In this document: piece after piece, positions 50,891-58,181 of the stretch
Position numbering within the stretch: position 1 is the first letter of the stretch
How the letters are laid out: the number at the start of each line of letters is the position of its first letter
Source: Streptomyces tardus
GTDB lineage: Bacteria; Actinomycetota; Actinomycetes; Streptomycetales; Streptomycetaceae
NCBI RefSeq assembly: GCF_018101125.2
Contig: NZ_JAELVF020000001.1
Span: forward strand, 1,836,826 to 1,900,825
Reading direction: 5' to 3'
DNA: 64,000 nucleotides
The notes under the pieces: model-generated
Database searches by the model: none
What the model saw: only the letters and a program-made list of their open reading frames with translations
Told to the model about the DNA's origin: nothing
Translations under genes and position numbers: made by a program

Positions 50891-51547
50891 TCAGGGCTCC
50901 GGGGAGAGCTCCGGCTCCGGAGCGGGCTTCTTCCGTCGGCTGCGCAGGACCTCGATCACGATCGGCATCACCGAGAGCAGCACGATGCCGATGAGGACCT
51001 TCTCGATGTGGTCGCGCACCAGGTCGAACTGGCCGAGCCAGGCCCCCAGCAGGGTCACGCCGGCGCCCCACAGTATGCCGCCGAGCACGTTGAAGAGGAC
51101 GAAGGTGCGGTAGGTCATCTGGCTCACGCCGGCGATGATCGGCGTGAAGGTGCGCACGATCGGCACGAAGCGGGCCAGCACGATCGACTTGGGGCCGTGC
51201 TTCTCGAAGAACTCGTGGGCCTTGGCGAGGTTCTCCTGCTTGAAGAAGCGGGAGTCCGGCCGTCGGAACAGCGGCGGCCCGACCTTGCGGCCGAACATGT
51301 AGCCGACCTGGTCGCCCGCGATGGCGAAGACGACGATCAACAGGCAGACCAGCCACAGCGGTTGGGTCAGATACTGGCCGGTGGTGACCAGCAGGCCCGT
51401 GGTGAACAGCAGCGAGTCACCGGGCAGGAAGAAGCCGACCAGCAGGCCCGATTCCGCGAACACGATCAGAAGGATCCCGATCAGACCGAAGGTCTGGATC
51501 AGATACTCCGGATCGAGCCATTCGGGCCCGAGGGCTAGAGAGTTCAC
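50891..51547 (-). CDS. DedA family membrane protein
   Basis: A 218-aa protein with about five membrane segments and the DedA signatures: FAESGLLVGFFLPGDSLLFTTG (E and the PGDS loop) and RFVPIVRTFTPIIAGVSQM. Family members are lipid scramblases/transporters, for example for polyprenyl phosphates or phospholipids, in the cytoplasmic membrane. A basic tail (RSRRKKPAPEPELSPEP) is cytoplasmic. GTG start at 51547. Confidence 0.9.
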   Translation of the reverse strand: MNSLALGPEWLDPEYLIQTFGLIGILLIVFAESGLLVGFFLPGDSLLFTTGLLVTTGQYLTQPLWLVCLLIVVFAIAGDQVGYMFGRKVGPPLFRRPDSRFFKQENLAKAHEFFEKHGPKSIVLARFVPIVRTFTPIIAGVSQMTYRTFVLFNVLGGILWGAGVTLLGAWLGQFDLVRDHIEKVLIGIVLLSVMPIVIEVLRSRRKKPAPEPELSPEP

Positions 51548-51839
51548 GCGTCAGATCCTCACGGGAAACCGCAGTGGAAGGGGGTCCGCCGCAATCCGGC
51601 GACCCGAGCCCGCTCGGCGCGGCGACATCCGCCCGCGCAGGTACCCTCCCGATGGTACTGGCAGAGCGGGCCCGGCACCGTGCGCGCAAGGGCTCCGCCG
51701 CCCTCCGCGGAGCCGCCGGCGGAGAGCCGCACGCCGGCTGTACAGCGTCCGCAACACCTCGCCGTACGGCGCCCGACCGGGCCGGATGCGCGCCGGGTGC
51801 TCGGCCTGCGAACACGGGGCGCGGTCCGGGCTCGCGACG

Positions 51840-52005
51840 AGTTTCCGGTGGTGGCGCGGCGGTGGCGCGGGGGACGCGCGCGTGGAGCGCCTCCCAGAGG
51901 TCGGCCGGGTGGGCGCGGAAGGTCTTCGAGAGCTTGCACCGAGTGTCCGGCGCCGCTCGACGACACCGTACGGATCACGGAGTCGATCTCTTGGGCAAGG
52001 GTCAT
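51840..52005 (-). pseudogene. truncated, frameshifted SRPBCC (AHSA1-like) gene
   Basis: ATG at 52005 gives MTLAQEIDSVIRTVSS followed by GAGHSV. The frame then slips by one base near 51941, and the adjacent frame continues KLSKTFRAHPADLWEALHARVP, which is the expected start of an Aha1/SRPBCC domain. After about 51850 the similarity ends. The remaining ligand-binding domain is missing. Its start overlaps the stop of an ArsR remnant (ATGA), the standard ArsR-SRPBCC operon arrangement. Confidence 0.55.
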
Positions 52006-52172
52006 CGCGGTGGCCTCCTGTGCTCGTCGTGGGAGTGACGTCCCGGCTCGATCTCAGCCTCCAGCGAGGAGAGCGCCGTCTCCCACAGGCCGCGGAACCG
52101 GTCGAGCCACGCGTCGATCTCGCGCAGCCCGTCGGGGTTCACGGCGTACCACCGCCGAGCGCCCTCGGCACG
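52002..52172 (-). pseudogene. C-terminal remnant of an ArsR-family regulator
   Basis: Reading from about 52172 the frame gives AEGARRWYAVNPDGLREIDAWLDRF followed by RGLWETALSSLEAEIE and stops in the ATGA overlap at 52002-52004. This is the recognisable end of ArsR regulators that pair with SRPBCC proteins. The DNA-binding two thirds are missing: the sequence runs straight into the 3' end of the siderophore-interacting gene at 52182, so a deletion junction lies near 52170-52182. Confidence 0.5.
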
Positions 52173-52181
52173 GCACGCCGG

Positions 52182-52907
52182 TCAGAGTCCGACCTTCCCC
52201 GTGGCCCAGTAGGGCTGGGTGTGGATGGTCCGCCGGTCCAGGCCGACCGATTCCCGCAGCACCGCGCGCTGCCGCTGCACCGATCCGCCGTGCCCGGCGA
52301 GGTAGACCGCGCTCGGCCCCGACTTCCGTATCTCCGGCGCGCTCCGGGCCAGCCACTTGTCGAGCGCCTCGCCCGGCTCGGCGGTCTCCTCGACCACCAC
52401 CGCGTCCGGCAGCAGGCCGCGCACATACGCGAGGTCCCCCGCCTCGACCTCGACGGCGACCCGCAGCGCACGACCCTCGGCACGCGCCCGGTCGGTGAGC
52501 CCGACCATCAGCCCGAGCGTCGTGGAGTCGCCCATGGCAAGCGCCGAATCCGGCGAGGTCCAGCGGAAGTTGCGCGCGGAGGCCATGCCGCACAGGACCA
52601 CCTCGCTGCCGACCTCCAGCCCCTCGACGAAGACCAGTCCGGGCGCGGCGGACAGCGGATGGCGATGGAAGAGGATCGTCGCCCGGCCGGCCCCGGCGTC
52701 GACCCGCTCGGGGGTGTAGTGCCGGAAGTCGTTGGAGCTGATGCGGAACGCGGTGACATCGCACGGCGCGAACGGCCGCGTCCTCAACTCCGGCCCCTCG
52801 AAGGCGATTCGGAGCAGCCCCGGCGAGGGGTGCTCCACCGCGGTCACCGTGGCGGAGAAGCCGCGCCGCTCGCTCAGACTGGCGAAGAACCTGGGAACCC
52901 GTGCCAC
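52182..52907 (-). CDS. siderophore-interacting protein (ferric-siderophore reductase)
   Basis: A 241-aa flavoprotein with the SIP/FAD-binding-9 layout: PSPGLLRIAFEGPEL, the FAD motif FRHYTPER (RxYT), VLCGMASARNFRW and C-terminal NAD(P)H-binding AVYLAGHGGSVQRQRAVLRE ... YWATGKVGL. It releases iron from internalised ferric siderophores by reduction. GTG 52907 is preceded by AAGGAGTGTCGG. Monocistronic; upstream repeats at 53022 separate it from the next gene. Confidence 0.9.
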   Translation of the reverse strand: MARVPRFFASLSERRGFSATVTAVEHPSPGLLRIAFEGPELRTRPFAPCDVTAFRISSNDFRHYTPERVDAGAGRATILFHRHPLSAAPGLVFVEGLEVGSEVVLCGMASARNFRWTSPDSALAMGDSTTLGLMVGLTDRARAEGRALRVAVEVEAGDLAYVRGLLPDAVVVEETAEPGEALDKWLARSAPEIRKSGPSAVYLAGHGGSVQRQRAVLRESVGLDRRTIHTQPYWATGKVGL

Positions 52908-53021
52908 CCGACACTCCTTCGACCGACCGCTGGCCAACGGCGGGAAGGCCACCCGCCGAGAAAGCAAGGCAAACCTAACCCGTCTCTCGCGGCCGGGGAA
53001 GACCGGGCGTCCCGAGCGGTG

Positions 53022-53085
53022 CGGCGGTCCCGCGGCGGTGCGGCGGTCCCGCGACGGTGGGGCGGTCCCGCGGCGGTGGGGCGGG
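53022..53085 (+). repeat. three copies of a 19-bp GC-rich repeat
   Basis: Units CGGCGGTCCCGCGGCGGTG (53022-53040), CGGCGGTCCCGCGACGGTG (53041-53059) and GGGCGGTCCCGCGGCGGTG (53060-53078) plus a partial copy, upstream of the siderophore-interacting gene. Confidence 0.75.
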
Positions 53086-53086
53086 C

Positions 53087-53820
53087 GACGGCGGAGCCGT
53101 GCGCAGTGGAAGGCGGCCACAGCCGACCTCGTACGGGTCGCCCTCGACGCCTGCGCGCACCTCTCGTACCACGCCGACTGGTCAAGGCGTACGAGCGTGG
53201 CCTGCTGTACCCCTACAGCTGAGCGCCGAGCCTCCACTGCGCACGGACGGGGGCCCGATGCGACAACGTCGGCCCCCAGGACCGCGTGCGGTCCCGGAGG
53301 CCGACGTCGTCGGCCAGGCCCGGTCTGTCCACGGCTCGGGCGTGAGCCCGGTGGGGGAGCCGTGGCCGGACCCGGCCAGCCTGATGAAAATCCGCGGGGA
53401 GGCGGGGCTGGGTCGGGCCGTGTGACGCAGGTTGCTCCACCCTCGAAGCGCCGCGACACGCTTTCGAAGGCGTTGCGTCACCTTGACCGGCGGGGGCACC
53501 CGGGGTGAAGACCCGGCCGTTGTCAGAATCTCGCCATGACTGGTATCTGACACTCCGACGTCACCTTGGGTGCGTACCGCCGGGTCCGACTGTGGCTCTG
53601 GGTGCATGTCCTGTGCATCCGCCGCGTCCGGCACACCCGGGCCCGCGTGGCCCGGGGCGCCGCCCCGGGGCGAGACGGCCCCGCCACACTACGGGCAGCC
53701 GCACGGGGCACCGGGCCCTGCCGAGGCGGGCGACGCCGCGGAAGCACGACCCGGACGGACGACGGACGGCCCGGACCAGCGCCCGGACGGGCGGGCAGCC
53801 CGGGAGCGGGGCAGGCCGCG
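53087..53820. other. 734-bp region without a supported gene
   Basis: No frame looks coding on either strand. It contains a palindrome CCCGGGGCG-C-CGCCCCGGG at 53651-53669, which could be the terminator of the regulator gene ending at 53821. Short protein-like pieces such as KAYERGLLYPYS before a stop at 53220-53222 may be decayed gene ends; nothing could be assigned. Confidence 0.35.
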
Positions 53821-54864
53821 CTACAGCCAGCCGCGGCGGGCGGCCTGCACTCCGAGCTGGAAACGCGTACGGGCGCCCAGCAGTTCCTGGAGCCGCCGCA
53901 CCCGCCGGTGCACGGTGCGTTCGCTGATCTCCAGCTCCCTGGCGATCGCCTCGTCGGTCGATCCGGCGCTCAGCAGCGCCAGCAACCGCTGGGTGGTGGG
54001 CGTCGGCTCGGTGCCGACCGTCCCTCCGCTGCGGCCCACCGAGGCGCTGATCGGCACCGCGAGCCGCCAGAACGCCTCGAAGAGGTCGATGAGCGCGTCC
54101 AGCAGCATCGAGGAGTGCACCAGGAGCGCCATGATGTCGCCGCTCTCCGGGCGCGGTACGGAGATCAGCGCCCGGTCGTCGTCGGCGATCGCCAGCTTCA
54201 TCGGCACTCCGGGAAAGACCCGCGCCACCTCCCCCGCCTTCACCGCCACCTGGAGCGAACGCAGCCCCACGTCGGTCTGGAGGAAGTCGGACTCGTAGAC
54301 GACGTGGTAGCGGACCCCGCGCTGCATACAGGCCAACTGCCAAGGGTTGGGGCCTATTTCCTCGGGCGCCAGCACCGAGCCGCGGTCGAAGCCGCGGATC
54401 AGCCCGCGAGCCTGGTCCTGCATGTGGGCGAAGACCCGGACGACCTCGTCGACGTCCTCCAGCACCTCCGCGTAACGGGCGCCCGCACCGGTGTGCGCGC
54501 TGTAGAGCTGGGCGAGCAGATCGGCGCTCTCCCTGGCGCGCACCGCCTCCAACTCCCTTTGTGCGGCCCAGCTTTCGAGCGCGAGACGGGGCGGCAGCGG
54601 CCGGGGCGTGCCGTGCTCGTCGAGCCGTACCAGTCCGAGCTCGGCCAACTCGGCCACCGCGTCCCGCCGTTGACCCGCCGAGCGGCCCTCTCCGTGCACC
54701 GAGGGGACGTTCGGGGGCGCGACGCGGTCGGTGTGCGCGGGGTGGGGGGCGTGCAGCAGCTCCCGGTAGAGGTTCTCGGCGTACGGCGTCAGCCCGCGCA
54801 CCACCGGCTCGGCGGCATCCGCGGCGGCGGTCGGTTGGGCGGAGGCCTCGTCGGGTGCGGACAT
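53821..54864 (-). CDS. regulator with TrmB-like N-terminus and LuxR-type C-terminal HTH
   Basis: A 347-aa protein. The N-terminal 100 residues look like a winged-helix region (PYAENLYRELLHAP...RRDAVAELAELGLVRLDEHG). The middle (about 150-260) resembles a PLD-like/sensor domain (DQARGLIRGFDRGSVL, RGVRYHVVYESDFL, MKLAIADDDRALISV). The C-terminus is a LuxR-type HTH (LLALLSAGSTDEAIARELEISERTVHRRVRRLQELLGARTRFQLG). Start ATG 54864. Divergent from the second P450 pair, which it may control. Confidence 0.8.
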   Translation of the reverse strand: MSAPDEASAQPTAAADAAEPVVRGLTPYAENLYRELLHAPHPAHTDRVAPPNVPSVHGEGRSAGQRRDAVAELAELGLVRLDEHGTPRPLPPRLALESWAAQRELEAVRARESADLLAQLYSAHTGAGARYAEVLEDVDEVVRVFAHMQDQARGLIRGFDRGSVLAPEEIGPNPWQLACMQRGVRYHVVYESDFLQTDVGLRSLQVAVKAGEVARVFPGVPMKLAIADDDRALISVPRPESGDIMALLVHSSMLLDALIDLFEAFWRLAVPISASVGRSGGTVGTEPTPTTQRLLALLSAGSTDEAIARELEISERTVHRRVRRLQELLGARTRFQLGVQAARRGWL

Positions 54865-55220
54865 GCGCGCTCTCCTCACCTCCCGCCGGACTCCGGCAGC
54901 GGACGCGCGCTGCCGGCTCGGTACCGCGCCGCGGCCCGGGGTGCGGAATTCCCGTGTTCCTATCACCAACGCGAGCCCGCCGCCATGACGCACACGGCAC
55001 CCGCCCGAAGATCGCCAGGACCTGCACAGGGCGACCGTTTGATGCCGTATCAACCCGCTCTGCCCGGCCTTTTGTTGTGCGAATCTGCCCACAAAGTGCA
55101 ACTTCCTCATCGCCAACGTCCTAGGCTGTGCACGAATTTGCCCACTCACCGACAACAACCGTCCACATCCAGTGACCATCCTGGCGAGCCCGGCGATGGA
55201 ACACCCGCGAGGCACGAGGA
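54865..55220. promoter_or_regulatory. divergent region between regulator and second P450 pair
   Basis: About 356 bp with no supported gene. The 55035-55165 part is the most AT-rich (TTTGTTGTGCGAATCTGCCCACAAAGTGCAACTT), a plausible promoter and operator zone for one or both directions. TTGTGCGAATCTGCCCACAA contains a TTGTGCG...CCCACAA near-palindrome at about 55073-55095. Confidence 0.4.
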
Positions 55221-55260
55221 ATGACCGCGCACCCACCCCCTGCGCCGCACCGCCTCCCGG

Positions 55261-55482
55261 CGCCGCCCGGACGCGGCGGCGGTCCGCCCGCAGCCGGCTC
55301 GCACCGCGGCGCTCCCGCGCCGGGTCGCGCCCGCTCCCCGCGCGGCAACCCGTACGGGCCGTACAGCCGTTACCGCCCGTACGGCCCGTACGGGTTGCCG
55401 CGCGGGGAGCGGGCGCGACCCGGCGCGGGAGCGCCGCGGTGCGAGCCGGCTGCGGGCGGACCGCCGCCGCGTCCGGGCGGCG
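55261..55482. repeat. 104-bp perfect inverted repeat with 14-bp spacer
   Basis: Positions 55261-55364 are the exact reverse complement of 55379-55482; the spacer is AGCCGTTACCGCCC. The palindrome sits between a well-placed ATG at 55221 (after GAGGA, giving a Pro/Gly-rich N-terminus) and the P450 frame that begins at 55483, and it separates the two frames. This is either an inverted duplication in the N-terminal coding region or an assembly artefact. Confidence 0.9.
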
Positions 55483-56706
55483 GTGCCTGCGGTGCCGCTC
55501 CTCGGCCCCCGCTTCCACACCGACCCCGGCGCGATGTACCGGGACATCCGGCGTGAACACGGGCCGGTGGTACCGGTGTTGCTGCCCGGCGAGGTGCCCG
55601 CCTGGCTGGTCATCGGCTACCGCGAGATGTACCAGGTCACCGGCGATCCCGCGCTCTTCCCGCGCGACCCCGGGCTCTGGAACCAGTGGCCGAACCTGCC
55701 CGAGGACTGGCCGCTGCTGCCGATGATCGGCAACCGCCAGCCGTCGATCTACTACACCGTCGGCGAGGAGCACCAGCGCCACCTGGACATGGTGCAGGCG
55801 GCGATGGAGCGCATCAGCCTGATGGAGGTCCGCAGGCACTCGGAGCAGCTGGCCGACGGCCTGATCGACCGCTTCTGCTCGACCGGGCAGGCGGAGATCA
55901 TCTCCGCCTTCGCCAAGCCCCTGCCGATCCTCGTGCTCGCCCGCGTCCTCGGCTTCCCCGACACCGACGGGCCCGCGCTGATCAAGGACATGGGCGCGCT
56001 CGCCGACGGCGGTGACGACGCGATCGTCGCCCACCAGCACTTCGGCGGTCTGATCAACAAACTCGTGGCGTCCAAGCGGGAGTTCCCCGGCGCCGACGTC
56101 GCCTCGTACATGATCGACCACCCCGCGCACTTCACCGACGAGGAGTACCGCCTCGACCTGATGGCGATCACCGCCGCGGGCTACCTCACCACCGCGGACT
56201 GGGTCGGCAACTCCGTACGCCTGATGCTCACCGACGACCGTTTCGCCGCTTCCCTCACCGGCGGCCGGAACAGCGTGCACGAGGCGATGAACGAGGTTCT
56301 GTGGGAGGACACCCCCACCCAGATCCTCGCCGGCCGCTGGGCCGCCCGCGACGCCTGGCTCGCCGGACAGCACATCGGCGCCGGCGACATGCTGCTGCTC
56401 GGGCTCCAGGGCGCCAACTCGGACCCGGAGACCCACGCGGTGACCGCCACCAGCCACGACGGGCTGCGCAGCGGCAACTTCGCCCACTTCGCGTTCAGCC
56501 ACGGGGAGTTCCAGTGCCCGTTCCCCGCGCGGGAGATGGCCGAGCTCATCGCCAGGACCGGCATCGAGGTGCTGCTCGACCGGCTCCCCGACATCGATCT
56601 GGCCGTCGCCCCGCAGACGCTGACCAGGCGGCCGTCCCCGTTCCTGCGGGGTCTGAACGTACTACCCGTCCAGTTCTCGCCCACCCCAGCAGTCGGAGGC
56701 AGATGA
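55483..56706 (+). CDS. cytochrome P450, CYP157-like, lacking ExxR
   Basis: At least 407 aa from GTG 55483 (PAVPLLGPRFHTDPGAMYRDIRREHG). The natural start is probably ATG 55221, out of frame across the inverted repeat. I-helix ITAAGYLTTADWVGN; K-helix EAMNEVLWEDTP, that is ExxW instead of ExxR, the known CYP157 peculiarity; heme loop FAFSHGEFQCPFPAREM with Cys retained but Phe in place of the usual Gly. It is coupled by ATGA to a canonical P450. Function unknown. Confidence 0.8.
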   Translation: MPAVPLLGPRFHTDPGAMYRDIRREHGPVVPVLLPGEVPAWLVIGYREMYQVTGDPALFPRDPGLWNQWPNLPEDWPLLPMIGNRQPSIYYTVGEEHQRHLDMVQAAMERISLMEVRRHSEQLADGLIDRFCSTGQAEIISAFAKPLPILVLARVLGFPDTDGPALIKDMGALADGGDDAIVAHQHFGGLINKLVASKREFPGADVASYMIDHPAHFTDEEYRLDLMAITAAGYLTTADWVGNSVRLMLTDDRFAASLTGGRNSVHEAMNEVLWEDTPTQILAGRWAARDAWLAGQHIGAGDMLLLGLQGANSDPETHAVTATSHDGLRSGNFAHFAFSHGEFQCPFPAREMAELIARTGIEVLLDRLPDIDLAVAPQTLTRRPSPFLRGLNVLPVQFSPTPAVGGR

Positions 56707-58022
56707 TGCGCAGCCAGCCCGTAGCCCAGACCCGTGAGGGCGCCTGCCCGGTGACCGGCGCGCCCTCCGCCGACCCGGTGGGCAGCGCGGGGTGCCCCCT
56801 GGCGATCGACCCGATGGTCGAGCGGCTGCACGAGGAGACCGTGTTGCTGCGCGAGGCGGGACCGCTGGCCCGGATCGAGCTGCTCGGCGTCCCGGCCTGG
56901 ACCATCACCGACCACGCCCAGGCCCGGCGGCTGCTCACCGACACCCGGCTGGTCAAGGACATCAACGAGTGGACGCTGTACCGCGAGGGCGTCGTCGGCG
57001 ACCAGTGGCCGCTGATCGGCATGGTCGACGTCGACCGCTCCATGTTCACCGTGGACGGCGCCGAGCACCGCAGGCTGCGCACCAAGACCGCGCAGGCGAT
57101 CACTCCCCGCCGGCTGGAGCTGCTGCGCCCCGTCATCGAGGAGATCACCCACCGGCTGCTGGACGACGTCGCCGAACAGGGCGCGGACGGCGGCCCTGTC
57201 GACCTCAAGACGCACTTCGCGCTGCCGCTGCCGATGTCGGTGGTCAGCCATCTGATGGGCGTCGATCCGGCGCTGCACCCGCGCCTGCACGTGCTCTACA
57301 GGGCGTTCTTCTCCACCGTCACCCCTCAGGCCGAACGGCTGGCGGTAATCGCGGAGTTGGACGACATCTTCACCGGGATGGTGCGCGAGAAGACCGCGGA
57401 CCCGTCCGACGACCTCACCAGTGCGCTGATCCTCGCCGACGAGGGCGGGGAGCCGCTGACCGAGGAGGAGGTCGTCGGCAACCTCAAGGCGATGGTCGCG
57501 GCCGGGCACGAGACCACGATCTCGCTGATCCTGCACGCCGTACGGGCGCTCTCCGACCACCCGGAGCAGCGGGACGCCGTACTGGCAGGCCAGGTCTCCT
57601 GGGACACCGTCATCGAGGAGACGCTGCGCTGGCAGCCACCCTCCACCCATCTGCTGATGCGCTTCGCCGTCGAGGACATCGAGGTCCCCGGCCGCGACGG
57701 CGAGCCGGCCGGAACCATCGCCAGGGGCGAGGGCGTGGTGATGTCCTACAGCGCGGTGGGCCGCGACCGGAACCACTTCGGCGAGGACGCCGACACCTTC
57801 AACGTCCGTCGCCCGACGCCGATCCGGCACATCTCCTTCGGTCACGGCCCCCACATCTGCCCGGGCGCCGCGCTCTCCCGGCTGGAGGCGGCGATCGCCC
57901 TCCCGGCCCTGTACGAGCGCTTCCCGGCGCTGCGGCTCGCGGTGCCGACGGAGGAGATCCGCAACATGCCGGTCCTCACCCAGAACGACCTGGCCGCCCT
58001 CCCGGTCCTGCTGCACGGCTGA
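56703..58022 (+). CDS. cytochrome P450, canonical (CYP154/CYP107-like)
   Basis: A 439-aa P450: I-helix MVAAGHETTISL, K-helix EETLRWQPPS (ExxR intact), heme loop ISFGHGPHICPGAALSRLEAA. N-terminal GACPVTGAPSADPVGSAGCPLAIDP is typical of actinomycete P450s. ATG 56703 overlaps the CYP157-like stop. Together they form the second pair of an atypical and a canonical P450 in this window; a hairpin follows at 58075. Confidence 0.9.
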   Translation: MMRSQPVAQTREGACPVTGAPSADPVGSAGCPLAIDPMVERLHEETVLLREAGPLARIELLGVPAWTITDHAQARRLLTDTRLVKDINEWTLYREGVVGDQWPLIGMVDVDRSMFTVDGAEHRRLRTKTAQAITPRRLELLRPVIEEITHRLLDDVAEQGADGGPVDLKTHFALPLPMSVVSHLMGVDPALHPRLHVLYRAFFSTVTPQAERLAVIAELDDIFTGMVREKTADPSDDLTSALILADEGGEPLTEEEVVGNLKAMVAAGHETTISLILHAVRALSDHPEQRDAVLAGQVSWDTVIEETLRWQPPSTHLLMRFAVEDIEVPGRDGEPAGTIARGEGVVMSYSAVGRDRNHFGEDADTFNVRRPTPIRHISFGHGPHICPGAALSRLEAAIALPALYERFPALRLAVPTEEIRNMPVLTQNDLAALPVLLHG

Positions 58023-58074
58023 CAGCCCCGCCGTACGGGCCCACGGCACGTACGGCGCGGCCCCGCGCACGGAG

Positions 58075-58116
58075 AAGCCCCCCGCACCCACCGTCAGGAG
58101 TGGGTGCGGGGGGCTT
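58075..58116. terminator. bidirectional hairpin terminator
   Basis: AAGCCCCCCGCACCCAC (58075-58091) pairs perfectly with GTGGGTGCGGGGGGCTT (58100-58116), loop of about 8 bases, between convergent P450 and GH81 genes. Confidence 0.85.
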
Positions 58117-58181
58117 GCCCGCCGTGCGGCGAGGGGCTCCCCGCTGTGCGTACGGGGCGTCCCGCCGTGCGGCGGTGGTTC

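Noticed and set aside
53821..56502. 893-codon minus-strand frame covering the regulator and the whole CYP157-like gene
   Set aside because: Only the 347-aa C-terminal part (from ATG 54864) has regulator motifs; the rest is antisense to the P450.
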